A stretch of 64,000 bases of DNA, from positions 44,398 to 108,397 of the forward strand of contig JAJDWA010000071.1 of NCBI GenBank assembly GCA_022825825.1, in the 5' to 3' direction. Under the pieces are notes generated by a model, which made no database searches, was not told the origin of the DNA, and was given only the letters and a program-made list of their open reading frames with translations. Below are positions 51,098-60,331 of the stretch, piece by piece (the stretch's first letter is position 1; every line of letters begins with the position of its first letter). A program made the translations under genes and the position numbers. Origin of the DNA: Candidatus Poribacteria bacterium. GTDB taxonomy: Bacteria > Poribacteria > WGA-4E > WGA-3G.

Positions 51098-52735
51098 TTA
51101 TACTTGTGCAACTAACAACTTGCGAAGATTTCCTATTCCGGACCTGTAAGACATCACAAACACCCCCACAAGCAAAATGAGTAGGACGAAAAATACCGTA
51201 ATATTCTTCGTATGCCATGCAATTACTGGTGCGATGACACATACTACGTCAATAAAAAGTGTCACGGTGAAGGTTAAGACTCTTAAAATCGGTTTTGGTT
51301 GATGTGTAAGCTCTGCCATCCACGGCAGTGTTCCGATCATCGTATTCAATGCACATGCAACTGGAAGCGTTATGATCGGTGTGAGCAGCACCAACCCCCA
51401 GTTGTCTGTTGGAATTCGGAGCAGATAAACAGCAGTGAGTGACCAAAATTCTGCATAAAACAATGCACATAGCAGAGAAGTCAGAAATTTACTGGTGAAT
51501 ACCAATCGCGGTGTAACAGGTGCGGATTTCAACATCCACCACGTTTTCGCTTCATCTCGCAGTCCGTTACAGCTAATACCGAAGGTGATAAGTAAACTAT
51601 AAAGTAGGACTTGGACGGTGAGAATCTCGGCTGCGTTTTCATTCACGCCGCTTCCATCCGCAAATAGGACAGCGATATGGACTATTAAAAAGAACGTGAG
51701 CATGACGATTGCAATCACGCGTCCACTGTGCCTGATGAAGATCAGAAAATCTTTTAACATCATAGATTGGATTTTGCCACGTCCGAGTGTAGCAAATGTG
51801 CTGCTAAGGTTTGGGGTCGTAGGATGGCTATTGTTCCGTGCAGGTTTTCGTTTTGTTTTTATTTGGCGAATTTTTTCCCATCCGCGTTGATATATACCTT
51901 GTGCTGTAAGCATTGCTAAGCTGACTGAAACAAGGCTTATTCCGAACCCGCCAAGTATCCATTGCAGCCTATCCCATAGTGTAGATTCGGTTGTCCAACT
52001 TAATAGAAATTTTCCGATCCATTCGTGTGGGGACCACGTTGCGGATGCGTTGGCAGTTCTTTCGGAAGCCCAATCCAGAAAAATACGTTTTATCGGTACT
52101 GCATCAGCCCCGGAGAAAAGCGAAAATGATAATAGGAAACCGACTGCAACACCTATCGCTGTTCCGATAACCTTAAGTGTAGCAAGCAGCCCCACAGATG
52201 AAAAAAAACGAATTATCACCATCACGCTAATGGTAACAAAACTTGAGAGCGTTGCCAGGAGACACAGAGATATAGGAAATAGCACAACATAAAAAGGCAA
52301 AGGTAATTCAAATATAATACCAAATGCTACCCACGGTGGTGCTAAGAAACAGAGCATACTCAAAAATCGGGTGGTAGTAATATGAATAAATTTATATCCA
52401 AAGATTGCTACCGGTTTTATTGGCGCAGCGTGTAACAAAGTGATGCCGGGAGCTTCATATAATATTTTCAATGAACTCTCCATTAATTCTTTGGCAACTA
52501 TTATAATTCCGAACAGCATGAAGCCGTTAATCACACTCAAAAGAAGCGGCGGAGGAGCGTCAGTAGATCGCAAGTGCATGAAAAGGGAATAGCCCAAGAT
52601 AGACAAGGCAACGATAAAAATGAGGTAGCCGATACCTTTTAAAACACTTTTCCGCAATGTTTGCCTATCGTGTTTAAAACTGTTCAGCCATCCAAGGCAG
52701 TCTGCTTTGAGGAGTATTTTGATACTTTTTAACAT
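51098..52735 (-). CDS. ABC exporter permease (multi-helix, type-2-like)
   Basis: The 545-residue integral membrane protein has about 11-12 helices (e.g. YLIFIVALSILGYSLF, PPPLLLSVINGFMLFGIIIVAKEL, GIAIGVAVGFLLSFSL, VIAIVMLTFFLIVHIAVLF, MLILLVGVFVMSY) with large loops. It resembles the membrane subunit of an ABC-2-like exporter. The ATPase gene lies 174 bases upstream on the same strand. Substrate unknown. Confidence 0.8.
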   Translation of the reverse strand: MLKSIKILLKADCLGWLNSFKHDRQTLRKSVLKGIGYLIFIVALSILGYSLFMHLRSTDAPPPLLLSVINGFMLFGIIIVAKELMESSLKILYEAPGITLLHAAPIKPVAIFGYKFIHITTTRFLSMLCFLAPPWVAFGIIFELPLPFYVVLFPISLCLLATLSSFVTISVMVIIRFFSSVGLLATLKVIGTAIGVAVGFLLSFSLFSGADAVPIKRIFLDWASERTANASATWSPHEWIGKFLLSWTTESTLWDRLQWILGGFGISLVSVSLAMLTAQGIYQRGWEKIRQIKTKRKPARNNSHPTTPNLSSTFATLGRGKIQSMMLKDFLIFIRHSGRVIAIVMLTFFLIVHIAVLFADGSGVNENAAEILTVQVLLYSLLITFGISCNGLRDEAKTWWMLKSAPVTPRLVFTSKFLTSLLCALFYAEFWSLTAVYLLRIPTDNWGLVLLTPIITLPVACALNTMIGTLPWMAELTHQPKPILRVLTFTVTLFIDVVCVIAPVIAWHTKNITVFFVLLILLVGVFVMSYRSGIGNLRKLLVAQV

Positions 52736-52790
52736 TAGTTTCCGAATGCAATATTGATAGATTTTAGGATCATTTAGACACTCTGCACCT

Positions 52791-52814
52791 GTGAGGTTAG
52801 GAAACCTCGCCCAC
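52791..52814. repeat. Short palindrome, AGGA-loop form
   Basis: gtgaggttaggaaacctcgcccac has stem gaggtt / aacctc around agga, the inverse loop of the GGTTTCCTAACC family. It lies between permease and ATPase genes. Confidence 0.55.
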
Positions 52815-52908
52815 CGGGGAGGAAAGCGTCTATTTATTTTTCTAATTCACCAATATTTTTCAGTTTATAGCACATTTCTGAATTGATATGTCCCTTCAAC
52901 CTTAACTT

Positions 52909-53667
52909 TTAAGCATCTGCAGTAAGGTCAAGAAAAATATCTTCTAACGTCTCCATCCGATGCGGGTCAATGTCTGTGGGTTGTGCGCGCAATTCTCGTT
53001 TCTTTTCCTGTAATTCCGCCAAAGTCCCAACAGCAATAAGTTGGCCTTTACTGATAATGCCGACTCTGTCGCAAATCCGTTCTGCAATTTCAAGTATGTG
53101 TGTTGTCATAAAAACTGTACAGCCTTGTTCACATCGTTCGCGCAAAATTTCCCTGACGGTACGTGCACTTCTCGGGTCTAATCCACTCGTAGGTTCATCG
53201 AGAAAAAGAATTTTTGGGTGATGTATGAGGACAGAGATGAGCAAAATTTTCTTCTGCATGCCGTAGGAATAGCCTTTAATCTGGTCATTCGCTGCATCAG
53301 CGAGTTCAAGTTGTTCAAGCAGCACCCCCATTTCATTTTCAGCTTGTTGCGGCGGCACCTCATACAAATCGGCAATCATACGCACAAACTGCCTACCGCT
53401 TAACGCCTCGTAAAGTTGCGGTGTATCTGGCATAAGACCAAGAATTGCCTTTGCCTGTAAACTCTGCTTTTGTATATCGTATCCGCCAAGTGTTGCTGTG
53501 CCCGATGTAGGACGGAGTAAGCCAGTGAGCATATTGATTGTGGTTGTTTTACCCGCACCATTGGGGCCGAGAAATCCGAATATTTCGCCAGAATCAACAC
53601 GCAGGATGAGTGAATCTACAGCACACAATTTACCGAAATATTTTGTTAGGTTTGAGGTTTCAATCAT
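52909..53667 (-). CDS. ABC transporter ATP-binding protein
   Basis: ATG 53667 overlaps the PspA-like stop (ATGATTGA), indicating translational coupling; the track start adds 17 residues. The 252-residue protein has Walker A GPNGAGKTTTIN, Q-loop LMPDTPQLYE, signature GYSYGMQKK (not the canonical LSGGQ), Walker B ILFLDEPTSGLDP and a switch His in MTTHILE. It powers the exporter together with the permease. The signature sequence is a variant, typical of ABC-2 exporters. Confidence 0.92.
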   Translation of the reverse strand: MIETSNLTKYFGKLCAVDSLILRVDSGEIFGFLGPNGAGKTTTINMLTGLLRPTSGTATLGGYDIQKQSLQAKAILGLMPDTPQLYEALSGRQFVRMIADLYEVPPQQAENEMGVLLEQLELADAANDQIKGYSYGMQKKILLISVLIHHPKILFLDEPTSGLDPRSARTVREILRERCEQGCTVFMTTHILEIAERICDRVGIISKGQLIAVGTLAELQEKKRELRAQPTDIDPHRMETLEDIFLDLTADA

Positions 53668-54331
53668 TTTGACTACTGCCAAGAATATCACTTTTAAGTG
53701 CTGCAAGCGTTTCATCAAGATCGGAATCCTTTTCAGGTATTTCCATTTGATCTGTGGCGCGGCGGGATCGTTCTTCCCACATTTCTGCTTTTGCCTCTGT
53801 CTTTTTCAATTCCTGTTCTGCCTGTTGAAATACAATATTATCATCTGGCAGATCAAATTCAGCCAATAATTTATAGAATTCTGCACGCGTTTCTGCCTGT
53901 TTTCGGCGTTGGGACAACGTTTCCGCCCGTTTTGCTGCGTCTCGGAATTGTTGATAAAATTCATACAAGGCAGTTTTTAAGTCTGCTACAACTGCTTCCT
54001 GGGCATGAATTTGCTGTTTTAAATCATTTGCCTGTTGCAGGTACTGTTGTTCACGCTGTTGGATTTCATTTGCGCGTTCTTTATTATTATTGTGCAAAGC
54101 AGCATCTACTTTTTTACGCCACATCTTTGCCTCATCAACGGCTTCCCGGTATGCCTGTTTGAGTCTTTGCTCTTCCGCAATCGCTGCAGCAACAAGTTCT
54201 TTCGCCTCCGCGATCCGCCTTTTCATATCAACAATAGTTTTTTCAAGTGGAGATTTGTTGTTTTCTGCTGCCTCTACAAATTGGTCTATGTTCTCTTTAA
54301 TCTGTGCTGAAATTTGCTTTAGTCTTTTCAC
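53660..54331 (-). CDS. PspA/IM30-like coiled-coil protein
   Basis: The 223-residue protein is almost wholly helical coiled coil (MKRLKQISAQIKENID, EKTIVDMKRRIAEAKELVAAA, LKQAYREAVDEAKMWRKKV, AKRAETLSQRRKQAETRAEFYK). It resembles the ESCRT-III-related PspA/Vipp1 family, which binds and stabilises membranes. It is first in an operon with the ABC ATPase (overlapping stop/start). The exporter may respond to envelope stress (inference). Confidence 0.8.
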   Translation of the reverse strand: MKRLKQISAQIKENIDQFVEAAENNKSPLEKTIVDMKRRIAEAKELVAAAIAEEQRLKQAYREAVDEAKMWRKKVDAALHNNNKERANEIQQREQQYLQQANDLKQQIHAQEAVVADLKTALYEFYQQFRDAAKRAETLSQRRKQAETRAEFYKLLAEFDLPDDNIVFQQAEQELKKTEAKAEMWEERSRRATDQMEIPEKDSDLDETLAALKSDILGSSQND

Positions 54332-54474
54332 TGTTTATGCCTCCGGCATCTATTTCAAATTTAACGATGGTACTTATGTTGACTATTTATTTTAACAGAG
54401 ACATTTTGCTTTAAAAAGATAGGAAAACATCTTGATTTTCGTATAAACTTAACTCAATTTGGAACAAAATATCT

Positions 54475-55338
54475 TTACAATGTTTCGTAATCAGCATTGA
54501 CAAGTTCAACACCAAAAATTGCCAATCTGGTCATGATACTCCTGATAGCAGGAATATTGTTATCAATCAAAATTGAGGAACGGTGATGCAGCGCAGCAGC
54601 TTCACCGAATGAACCGCTACCCGCAAAAAAATCTAAAAGTAAATCTCCTGGGGATGAATGTACTTTTACGATACGATTAAGGATTCCAAGAGGTTTTTGT
54701 GTTGGATAACCGGTTTTTTCACTACCATTCGTGGTAACAATTGTATGCCACCAAACATCGGTTGGTGTTTTCCCTAACGATGCCTTCTCTTTGCCAACTA
54801 AACCGGGTGCCATATACGGAATCCGGTCCATCTCATCAAAATTGAAGGTATAATGTTTTGGCGTTTTAGCGTACCACAAGATATTATCGTGTTTGGCGGG
54901 CCATCGTGACTTGGAACGTCCGCCGTAATCATAAGCCCAGATAATCTCATTGACAAAAGAATCCCGTCCAAATATTTCATCAAGTATCACTTTAGAGTAA
55001 TGCACCTCTCGGTAATCAATATGCAGGAAAAAGCTGCCGTGTGGGTGCAGTACTCGGTATGCTTCTTCAAAACGGAGACGCAAAAACGCGAGATAGGCAT
55101 CCGAACTTTTGAACTTATCAGAGTAGCGTCTGGTTTTTCCTCTGTGCGTTTTATATGTCTTGCCTTGGAATCCTATCCGATCGCCTTGATCATCCTGTTC
55201 GACCTGCATTTCAGTCCGTAACTGATATTTACCGGTATTAAAGGGCGGATCAATGTATATTAAGTTGATACTCTCATCAGAAACATATTTCTGTAGAATT
55301 GTGAGGTTGTCCCCGTAATAGAGATGGTGTTTAGACAT
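54475..55338 (-). CDS. Site-specific DNA methyltransferase, orphan
   Basis: The 287-residue amino-methyltransferase has NLIYIDPPFNTGKYQL (motif IV, DPPF) before DLLLDFFAGSGSFGEAAALH (motif I), the beta-class order. HKDLYYGDNL-like HHLYYGDNLTILQ starts it. KPLGILNRIVKVHSSPGDLL is the typical linker. It would methylate adenine or cytosine amino groups. No restriction subunit is adjacent. It differs from the 28.0-28.8 kb enzyme. Confidence 0.9.
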   Translation of the reverse strand: MSKHHLYYGDNLTILQKYVSDESINLIYIDPPFNTGKYQLRTEMQVEQDDQGDRIGFQGKTYKTHRGKTRRYSDKFKSSDAYLAFLRLRFEEAYRVLHPHGSFFLHIDYREVHYSKVILDEIFGRDSFVNEIIWAYDYGGRSKSRWPAKHDNILWYAKTPKHYTFNFDEMDRIPYMAPGLVGKEKASLGKTPTDVWWHTIVTTNGSEKTGYPTQKPLGILNRIVKVHSSPGDLLLDFFAGSGSFGEAAALHHRSSILIDNNIPAIRSIMTRLAIFGVELVNADYETL

Positions 55339-55543
55339 GCGGTTCTTTTCTTATGCGTGCTTCAAACGCACTATTAGATTTGATTTTTTGTGGAAAAATT
55401 ATATCAGAATATGTATAATTTATCAACTATGTTGTCTAAAAGTCTAAAAGTCATTTCCTGCCACATCGAAGTAGGCCCGCAAATTGTCATAAGTAGGGTA
55501 TCTTTATATGGTTAGTGCTTTTCTCGAACGATAGATATTTATC

Positions 55544-55572
55544 TTGACGATATGTGTTTTTTCGTGTAAAAT
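55544..55572 (+). promoter_or_regulatory. Sigma-70-type promoter for ruvX
   Basis: TTGACG (55544-55549), 17-base spacer, TAAAAT (55567-55572), 55 bases before the ATG at 55627; aggagg lies just before that ATG. Confidence 0.5.
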
Positions 55573-55626
55573 TGTAAAATATGTGAAATTAGAAATCTGA
55601 ACGGGTTTTCCGCAGGAGGAGTTAAC

Positions 55627-56046
55627 ATGGCTGTTTTACTTGGATTAGACGTCGGTGACGTAAGGATCGGTGTAGCCGTTAGCGATGCGCTTGGTAGTGG
55701 CGCACATCCATTATGTACCCTAACCCGCACAAATCGACAACGTGATATAACAGCAATAGGTGATCTCGCCTCCATACATAAGGTAGAACGGATCATCATT
55801 GGATTGCCTGTCTCACTTGACGGAACCCTTGGCACACAAGCAGAGAAGGTGCAAAAATTTGGAGACCGATTGTCCAAAGGGCTTAATATACCTGTTGAGT
55901 TCTGTGACGAAAGATTTACAACATCAGAAGCAGAAGAAATTTTGGATAAAGTTGACGTAAACCCTAAAGACCGCAAAAAAGTTATCGATCAAGTTTCCGC
56001 TGTGCTTATTTTAGATGAGTACCTACGTGAAAACACAGGAGAATAG
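55627..56046 (+). CDS. ruvX: Putative Holliday junction resolvase
   Basis: The 139-residue YqgF/RuvX protein has LGLDVGDVRIGVAVSD, ERIIIGLPVSLDGT, FCDERFTT and a final VDQVSA-like IDQVSAVLILDEYL. The acidic residues match the RNase H-like active site. The family resolves Holliday junctions or processes pre-16S rRNA. CGCAGGAGGAG precedes the ATG. It is first in a same-strand run with mltG and the lipid A genes. Confidence 0.93.
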   Translation: MAVLLGLDVGDVRIGVAVSDALGSGAHPLCTLTRTNRQRDITAIGDLASIHKVERIIIGLPVSLDGTLGTQAEKVQKFGDRLSKGLNIPVEFCDERFTTSEAEEILDKVDVNPKDRKKVIDQVSAVLILDEYLRENTGE

Positions 56047-56126
56047 GAAGGGCAAGATTCTCATCATTTTCGCTGATCCGTTGTTGCAGATTAGATTATT
56101 AGGCAGCGTTGATTTGGAGGCAGCCC

Positions 56127-57176
56127 ATGTTCCTGCGAAATATAGGCTCAATATTGACGCAAAAACGATTTCCGAGATTTGCATTATACACACTCGGTTG
56201 CCTTGGAATCATCTGCTTTAGCATGGTTTTGATTGGGGCATACTACTTATCCCCAATCGCTTCGTCAGAAGAGATTGTGACTATAAAAATCTCTCCTGGT
56301 AGCAGTACAACAACAATTGCAGAACGTCTTGCGACCAATAATTTGATTCGAAGTCCTCTTGTCTTCAAAATCGCAGCTCGGTATCGTGGGATAGGCACTC
56401 AACTTCGTGCCGGTACTTATCAACTAAGTCGTGACATGTCGCTCCCGCGGATTCTTGATGAGCTCAAGAAAGGACAAATTGAGTTTCAAACTTTTACTGT
56501 GCCAGAAGGCATTACGGCAAAAGCAATTGCAGAGTTATGGGAATCTTCTGGGTTTGGTACTGCGAAAGCGTTTGTAGAGGCAACGCAGGCACCAAAATTA
56601 CTAAAAAAATACGTGCCTGAGGGCGTTACAGCGGAAGGATACCTTTTTCCAAATACTTATAAATTCGCTAAGGGGAGCACAACAAAAACAATTGTTCAGA
56701 TGATGTTGGCAGAAGCAGATAAAAGATGGGACGAAACATTAGCTAAAGAAGCAGAAGCATTAGGGTTAACACGTCATCAAGTCATTACGTTGGCTTCTAT
56801 TATACAAAGGGAGGCTGGTTCCGAGTCGGAAATACCACAGATTTCAAGTGTTTTTCACAATCGCCTAAAACATAACTGGCGATTACAAGCGGACCCGACT
56901 GTGCTTTATGCATTAGGTGATCCGAAACGTTTGTTGACAAGAAAAGACCTGAAATTTGTGTCACCATACAATACGTATCTGCATAAAGGTTTGCCACCTG
57001 GCCCTATCGGTAATCCGGGAATGGCTTCTATTTTAGGGGCGCTAAGACCCGAAAAGACATCTTATTACTATTTCGTTGCTATCGGTAAAGGAAAACATCA
57101 TTTCTCAAAGACACTTGCTGAACATAATAGGATGATTCGCCAAATTAAACGAAAAAAAGCTGCCGCGAAAAACTGA
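56127..57176 (+). CDS. mltG: Endolytic transglycosylase MltG
   Basis: ATG 56127 follows GGAGG six bases upstream; the track start is a TTG inside that site. The 349-residue protein has one membrane helix near the N-terminus, then the YceG fold: VTIKISPGSSTTTIAERL, VPEGITAKAI, ASIIQREAGSESEIP (catalytic Glu), VFHNRLKHNWRLQADPTV and PGPIGNPGMASI. It cleaves nascent peptidoglycan strands to end their elongation. ruvX precedes it, as in many genomes. Confidence 0.95.
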   Translation: MFLRNIGSILTQKRFPRFALYTLGCLGIICFSMVLIGAYYLSPIASSEEIVTIKISPGSSTTTIAERLATNNLIRSPLVFKIAARYRGIGTQLRAGTYQLSRDMSLPRILDELKKGQIEFQTFTVPEGITAKAIAELWESSGFGTAKAFVEATQAPKLLKKYVPEGVTAEGYLFPNTYKFAKGSTTKTIVQMMLAEADKRWDETLAKEAEALGLTRHQVITLASIIQREAGSESEIPQISSVFHNRLKHNWRLQADPTVLYALGDPKRLLTRKDLKFVSPYNTYLHKGLPPGPIGNPGMASILGALRPEKTSYYYFVAIGKGKHHFSKTLAEHNRMIRQIKRKKAAAKN

Positions 57177-57233
57177 TAGGTAATGAAATACATAAAATAA
57201 ATATATAATCGTGAACGGAGTTAAACATATTAT

Positions 57234-58544
57234 ATGGGAAATGTTGAATATCAGCAAACACTTCAGTCTGAAATCACAATTTCTGGAAAAGGGCTAATGC
57301 TGGGGGAAGCTGTTGAACTGACTATTAAACCTGCTCCAGCTGATTCCGGTATTGTCTTTCAACGGACTGACCAATCAGGATCATCAGAGGTGAAAGTCTG
57401 TCCGGAAAATTGGACAGAAGTATTGCCGCGTTGCACAAGTTTACAGCAGGATGGGACAACAATTAGTAGCGTTGAACATCTTCTATCTGCCCTTGCGGGA
57501 CTTAAGATTGATAATGCAAAAGTAGAACTCAATGCACAAGAACCTCCTGCCCTTGACGGTAGTGCGCTACCGTACATCACAAAAATCCAGGAAATTGGAT
57601 TGGCAAAGCAAGATGTCCCGCGTCGTTTTATTGAAGTTTCCGAGCCGTTCACTATCAGTGATGGTAACAAACAACTTATTTTTCTACCATCCGATACTTT
57701 TGAAGTTACGTTTGCTTACGATCATCCGAATGCTGAACCACAGTTTGCTACATGGGAGATAACAGCGGATAACTATATCACCGAAATCGCACCTGCTCGT
57801 AGTTTCTGTTTTGAGGCAGAAATTGAGGCATTGCAATCACTCGGAATCGGTAAAGGGGCAAGTTATGACAACGTCGTGGTTGTCAAAGCGGATGGACAGA
57901 CAAGTCCTGAATTAAGGTTTAAAGATGAATTTGTTCGTCATAAAACGCTTGACCTCATCGGTGACCTTTATCTTGCTGGACACCTGCCGAAAGCACAGGT
58001 CATAGCAATGCGCACGGGACATACGTTCCACGCCCAATTTGTCCAGGCACTGGCAGAAAAAGGGATCCTTGATTTCGCAGATGCAGAAAACGATAAGGTT
58101 GATCAAACTGTTGAGGCGAAGGATATATACCGAATTCTGCCACATCGGCACCCGATGTGTTTGATTGATAGGGTCATTGAATTTGAAAACGGAAAACGCG
58201 CTGTCGGCATCAAAAATTTAACGTATAACGAACCTATATTTGAGGGGCATTTTCCAGCACAACCAGTGATGCCAGGCGTTTTACAAGTGGAGGCACTTGC
58301 ACAACTCGGCGCATGGTTGCTGCTTCAAGAAATCGGAAAAGAGGATCAACTCGGTTATTTTAGGTCTATTAGTAAAGCAACTTTTCGGAAAACTGTTATA
58401 CCGGGCGATCAACTTCGATTGGAAATTGAAATTGTTCAGCGGCGTAGCAACTTGGCACGAATCGCAGGGAAAGCATACATAGATGACGCTCTTGCAACAG
58501 AAGCAGAACTGTCTATTGCACTTGCCGCTACAGAAAACGAATAG
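57234..58544 (+). CDS. lpxC/fabZ: Fused LpxC deacetylase / FabZ dehydratase
   Basis: The 436-residue protein starts as LpxC: LQSEITISGKGLMLGEAVELTI, TISSVEHLLSALAGL (zinc His) and FVRHKTLDLIGDLYLAGH (zinc HxxxD), ending near residue 280. It continues as FabZ: IYRILPHRHPMCLIDRVIEF, FEGHFPAQPVMPGVLQVEALAQL (catalytic His and Glu). It deacetylates UDP-3-O-acyl-GlcNAc, the first committed lipid A step, and dehydrates 3-hydroxyacyl-ACP. The same fusion is known from Bacteroidetes and Chlorobi. Confidence 0.97.
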   Translation: MGNVEYQQTLQSEITISGKGLMLGEAVELTIKPAPADSGIVFQRTDQSGSSEVKVCPENWTEVLPRCTSLQQDGTTISSVEHLLSALAGLKIDNAKVELNAQEPPALDGSALPYITKIQEIGLAKQDVPRRFIEVSEPFTISDGNKQLIFLPSDTFEVTFAYDHPNAEPQFATWEITADNYITEIAPARSFCFEAEIEALQSLGIGKGASYDNVVVVKADGQTSPELRFKDEFVRHKTLDLIGDLYLAGHLPKAQVIAMRTGHTFHAQFVQALAEKGILDFADAENDKVDQTVEAKDIYRILPHRHPMCLIDRVIEFENGKRAVGIKNLTYNEPIFEGHFPAQPVMPGVLQVEALAQLGAWLLLQEIGKEDQLGYFRSISKATFRKTVIPGDQLRLEIEIVQRRSNLARIAGKAYIDDALATEAELSIALAATENE

Positions 58545-58614
58545 ACTCAACATGCTGATATTCTTGTGAATATATTTTAAAAGTGCAAAAACAATCAGAA
58601 AGTAGAGGCAACTT

Positions 58615-59445
58615 TTGACATCGACAAACATTCATCCAACAGCAATTATTTCACCTAAGTCCGAATTGGGAGAAGGTGTCCGCATTGATCCTTATACCAT
58701 TGTTGAAGACCATGCTCAAATTGGTGCAAATACTGTTATAGGTCCGCATGTCCAGATCGGAAAATGGACGACAATTGGTGAAGATTGCCAAGTCTTTTTC
58801 GGTGCTACTATTGGGAATCCCTCAAAGGATCTCAAATATAATGGCGAACGGAGTTACGTTCGCATTGGCAACCGAAACGTACTGCGTGAGTATGTCTCTA
58901 TCTCTCGTTCAACTTTTGAAGATGGCGAAACTGTTATTGGCGATGATAATCTTTTAATGAATTGGGTGAATATTGCCCATGACTGTATTATCGGCAGTAG
59001 AACGATTATGGCGAATTTTGCCACACTTGCCGGTCATGTAACAATTGAAGATGATGTGCGCCTCGGTGCTTACGCAGCGCTTCACCAATTTGTTCGCGTT
59101 GGTAAAATGGCGATGGCAGGTGGTTGTTCAAAGATCGTTCAAGATATCCCTCCGTTCGCGCTTTCGGCTGGTCAACCTGCCCGTGTTCGCGATCTAAATC
59201 GCATCGGTATTAGAACATCGCGGATCAATCCGTTAGCGAAACTCTCCCCTGAAACATTTACCCTCCTAAAGAAAGCTTTCCGTATTCTGTTCCGTTCTGG
59301 TTTGCCGTTGCGGCATGCTGTTACTAAGGCAAGAGAGGACTTACCGTCGGATACAGAACTTGAATATCTACTCCAGTTTATAGAATCATCCAAACGCGGT
59401 ATCGGTTTTAGCCAACCGAATCGTCCTGTGAAGGGGGATGGGTGA
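58615..59445 (+). CDS. lpxA: UDP-N-acetylglucosamine acyltransferase
   Basis: The 276-residue LpxA has hexapeptide repeats (TAIISPKSELGEGVRIDPYTIVEDHAQIG), the catalytic-region LMNWVNIAHDCIIG (His), FATLAGHVTI, HQFVRVGKMAMAGGCS and GIRTSRINPLAK-like helical C-terminus. It starts at TTG 58615 with gagg upstream. It adds the first 3-hydroxyacyl chain to UDP-GlcNAc and directly follows lpxC/fabZ, as expected. Confidence 0.95.
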   Translation: MTSTNIHPTAIISPKSELGEGVRIDPYTIVEDHAQIGANTVIGPHVQIGKWTTIGEDCQVFFGATIGNPSKDLKYNGERSYVRIGNRNVLREYVSISRSTFEDGETVIGDDNLLMNWVNIAHDCIIGSRTIMANFATLAGHVTIEDDVRLGAYAALHQFVRVGKMAMAGGCSKIVQDIPPFALSAGQPARVRDLNRIGIRTSRINPLAKLSPETFTLLKKAFRILFRSGLPLRHAVTKAREDLPSDTELEYLLQFIESSKRGIGFSQPNRPVKGDG

Positions 59446-59474
59446 TTTACTACCTATACACACAGGAGAAAATC

Positions 59475-60317
59475 ATGGATACCGTCCACGACTTTACACT
59501 CAAACAAAAAAAATATATGCCGGTCTTTCCAAAAGCGAGTGGTAAACCGACTATCTATATTGAAGGTTATCCGTGTGAGGACGATGAACCGATGCCAGCG
59601 ACTGAATTTCACGGTTTACAGATAAACATATTTTTTGACCAACTTTTCCGATATTTTAGGATTAATGATTACGTTCACATCGGTAATGACAACTTTATCT
59701 ATTATGAAGAAGGGGACATCACGAAGGTAGTCGCGCCTGATATTTTCGTTGTGTTTGGCGTTAAGAAGTATCCGTTGCGGCGTTCATTTTATACGTGGTC
59801 TGAAGGTGCAGCACCGGTAGCAGTTTTTGAGTTTCTATCAGATGCGACAGCGGATCAGGATCGGCATGAAAAGGTGGAAGTATATCTGCAAGAGATGGGG
59901 GTTCAAGAGTTCTTTATCCATCAACCTGAGATGGATAAACCTGCGGAGTTTTTTGGATGGCGGCGGAGTGCATCGGGTAATATCGTTGAGATGGAGCCAG
60001 ATGCAGAAGGTGGCTTGTTCAGTGAAGCATTAAATCTTTGGTTTCGGTGGGAGGAAGATCAAACGACGCGCGTGCGATTATTGCGTCCATCTCTGCCTGA
60101 CGGCACACCGATAAACACATCTGTGGAAGAAGAACGCCTTCGGCTGCAAGAAAAACATCTTCGAGAGGAAGCAGAAGCAATGGCAGCAGAAGAAGCAGAG
60201 CGTAGACAAAAAGCGGAAGCGATGGTGGCAGAAGAGGCAGAACGCAGACGCGAGCTGGAAATTGAGTTAGAACAACTTCGTGCCCAACTTGCTAACGGAC
60301 AAAACGAAACGCCTTAA
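59475..60317 (+). CDS. Uma2/DUF820-family endonuclease-like protein with coiled coil
   Basis: ATG 59475 follows AGGAGAAAATC; the track start overlaps lpxA. The 280-residue protein has a Uma2-like PD-(D/E)xK core: VVAPDIFVVFG, PVAVFEFLSDATADQDRHEKVEVY and QEFFIHQPEMD. A C-terminal Glu/Ala-rich coiled coil follows (EERLRLQEKHLREEAEAMAAEEAERRQK). Many Uma2 proteins are orphan, expanded copies of unknown role. It starts 30 bases after lpxA and is followed by another predicted nuclease. Confidence 0.85.
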   Translation: MDTVHDFTLKQKKYMPVFPKASGKPTIYIEGYPCEDDEPMPATEFHGLQINIFFDQLFRYFRINDYVHIGNDNFIYYEEGDITKVVAPDIFVVFGVKKYPLRRSFYTWSEGAAPVAVFEFLSDATADQDRHEKVEVYLQEMGVQEFFIHQPEMDKPAEFFGWRRSASGNIVEMEPDAEGGLFSEALNLWFRWEEDQTTRVRLLRPSLPDGTPINTSVEEERLRLQEKHLREEAEAMAAEEAERRQKAEAMVAEEAERRRELEIELEQLRAQLANGQNETP

Positions 60318-60331
60318 GAAAGGATTCACGA

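Noticed and set aside
53698-54162. 154-codon plus-strand ORF
   Set aside because: Complement of the PspA-like coiled coil; the coiled-coil reading on the minus strand is far more convincing.
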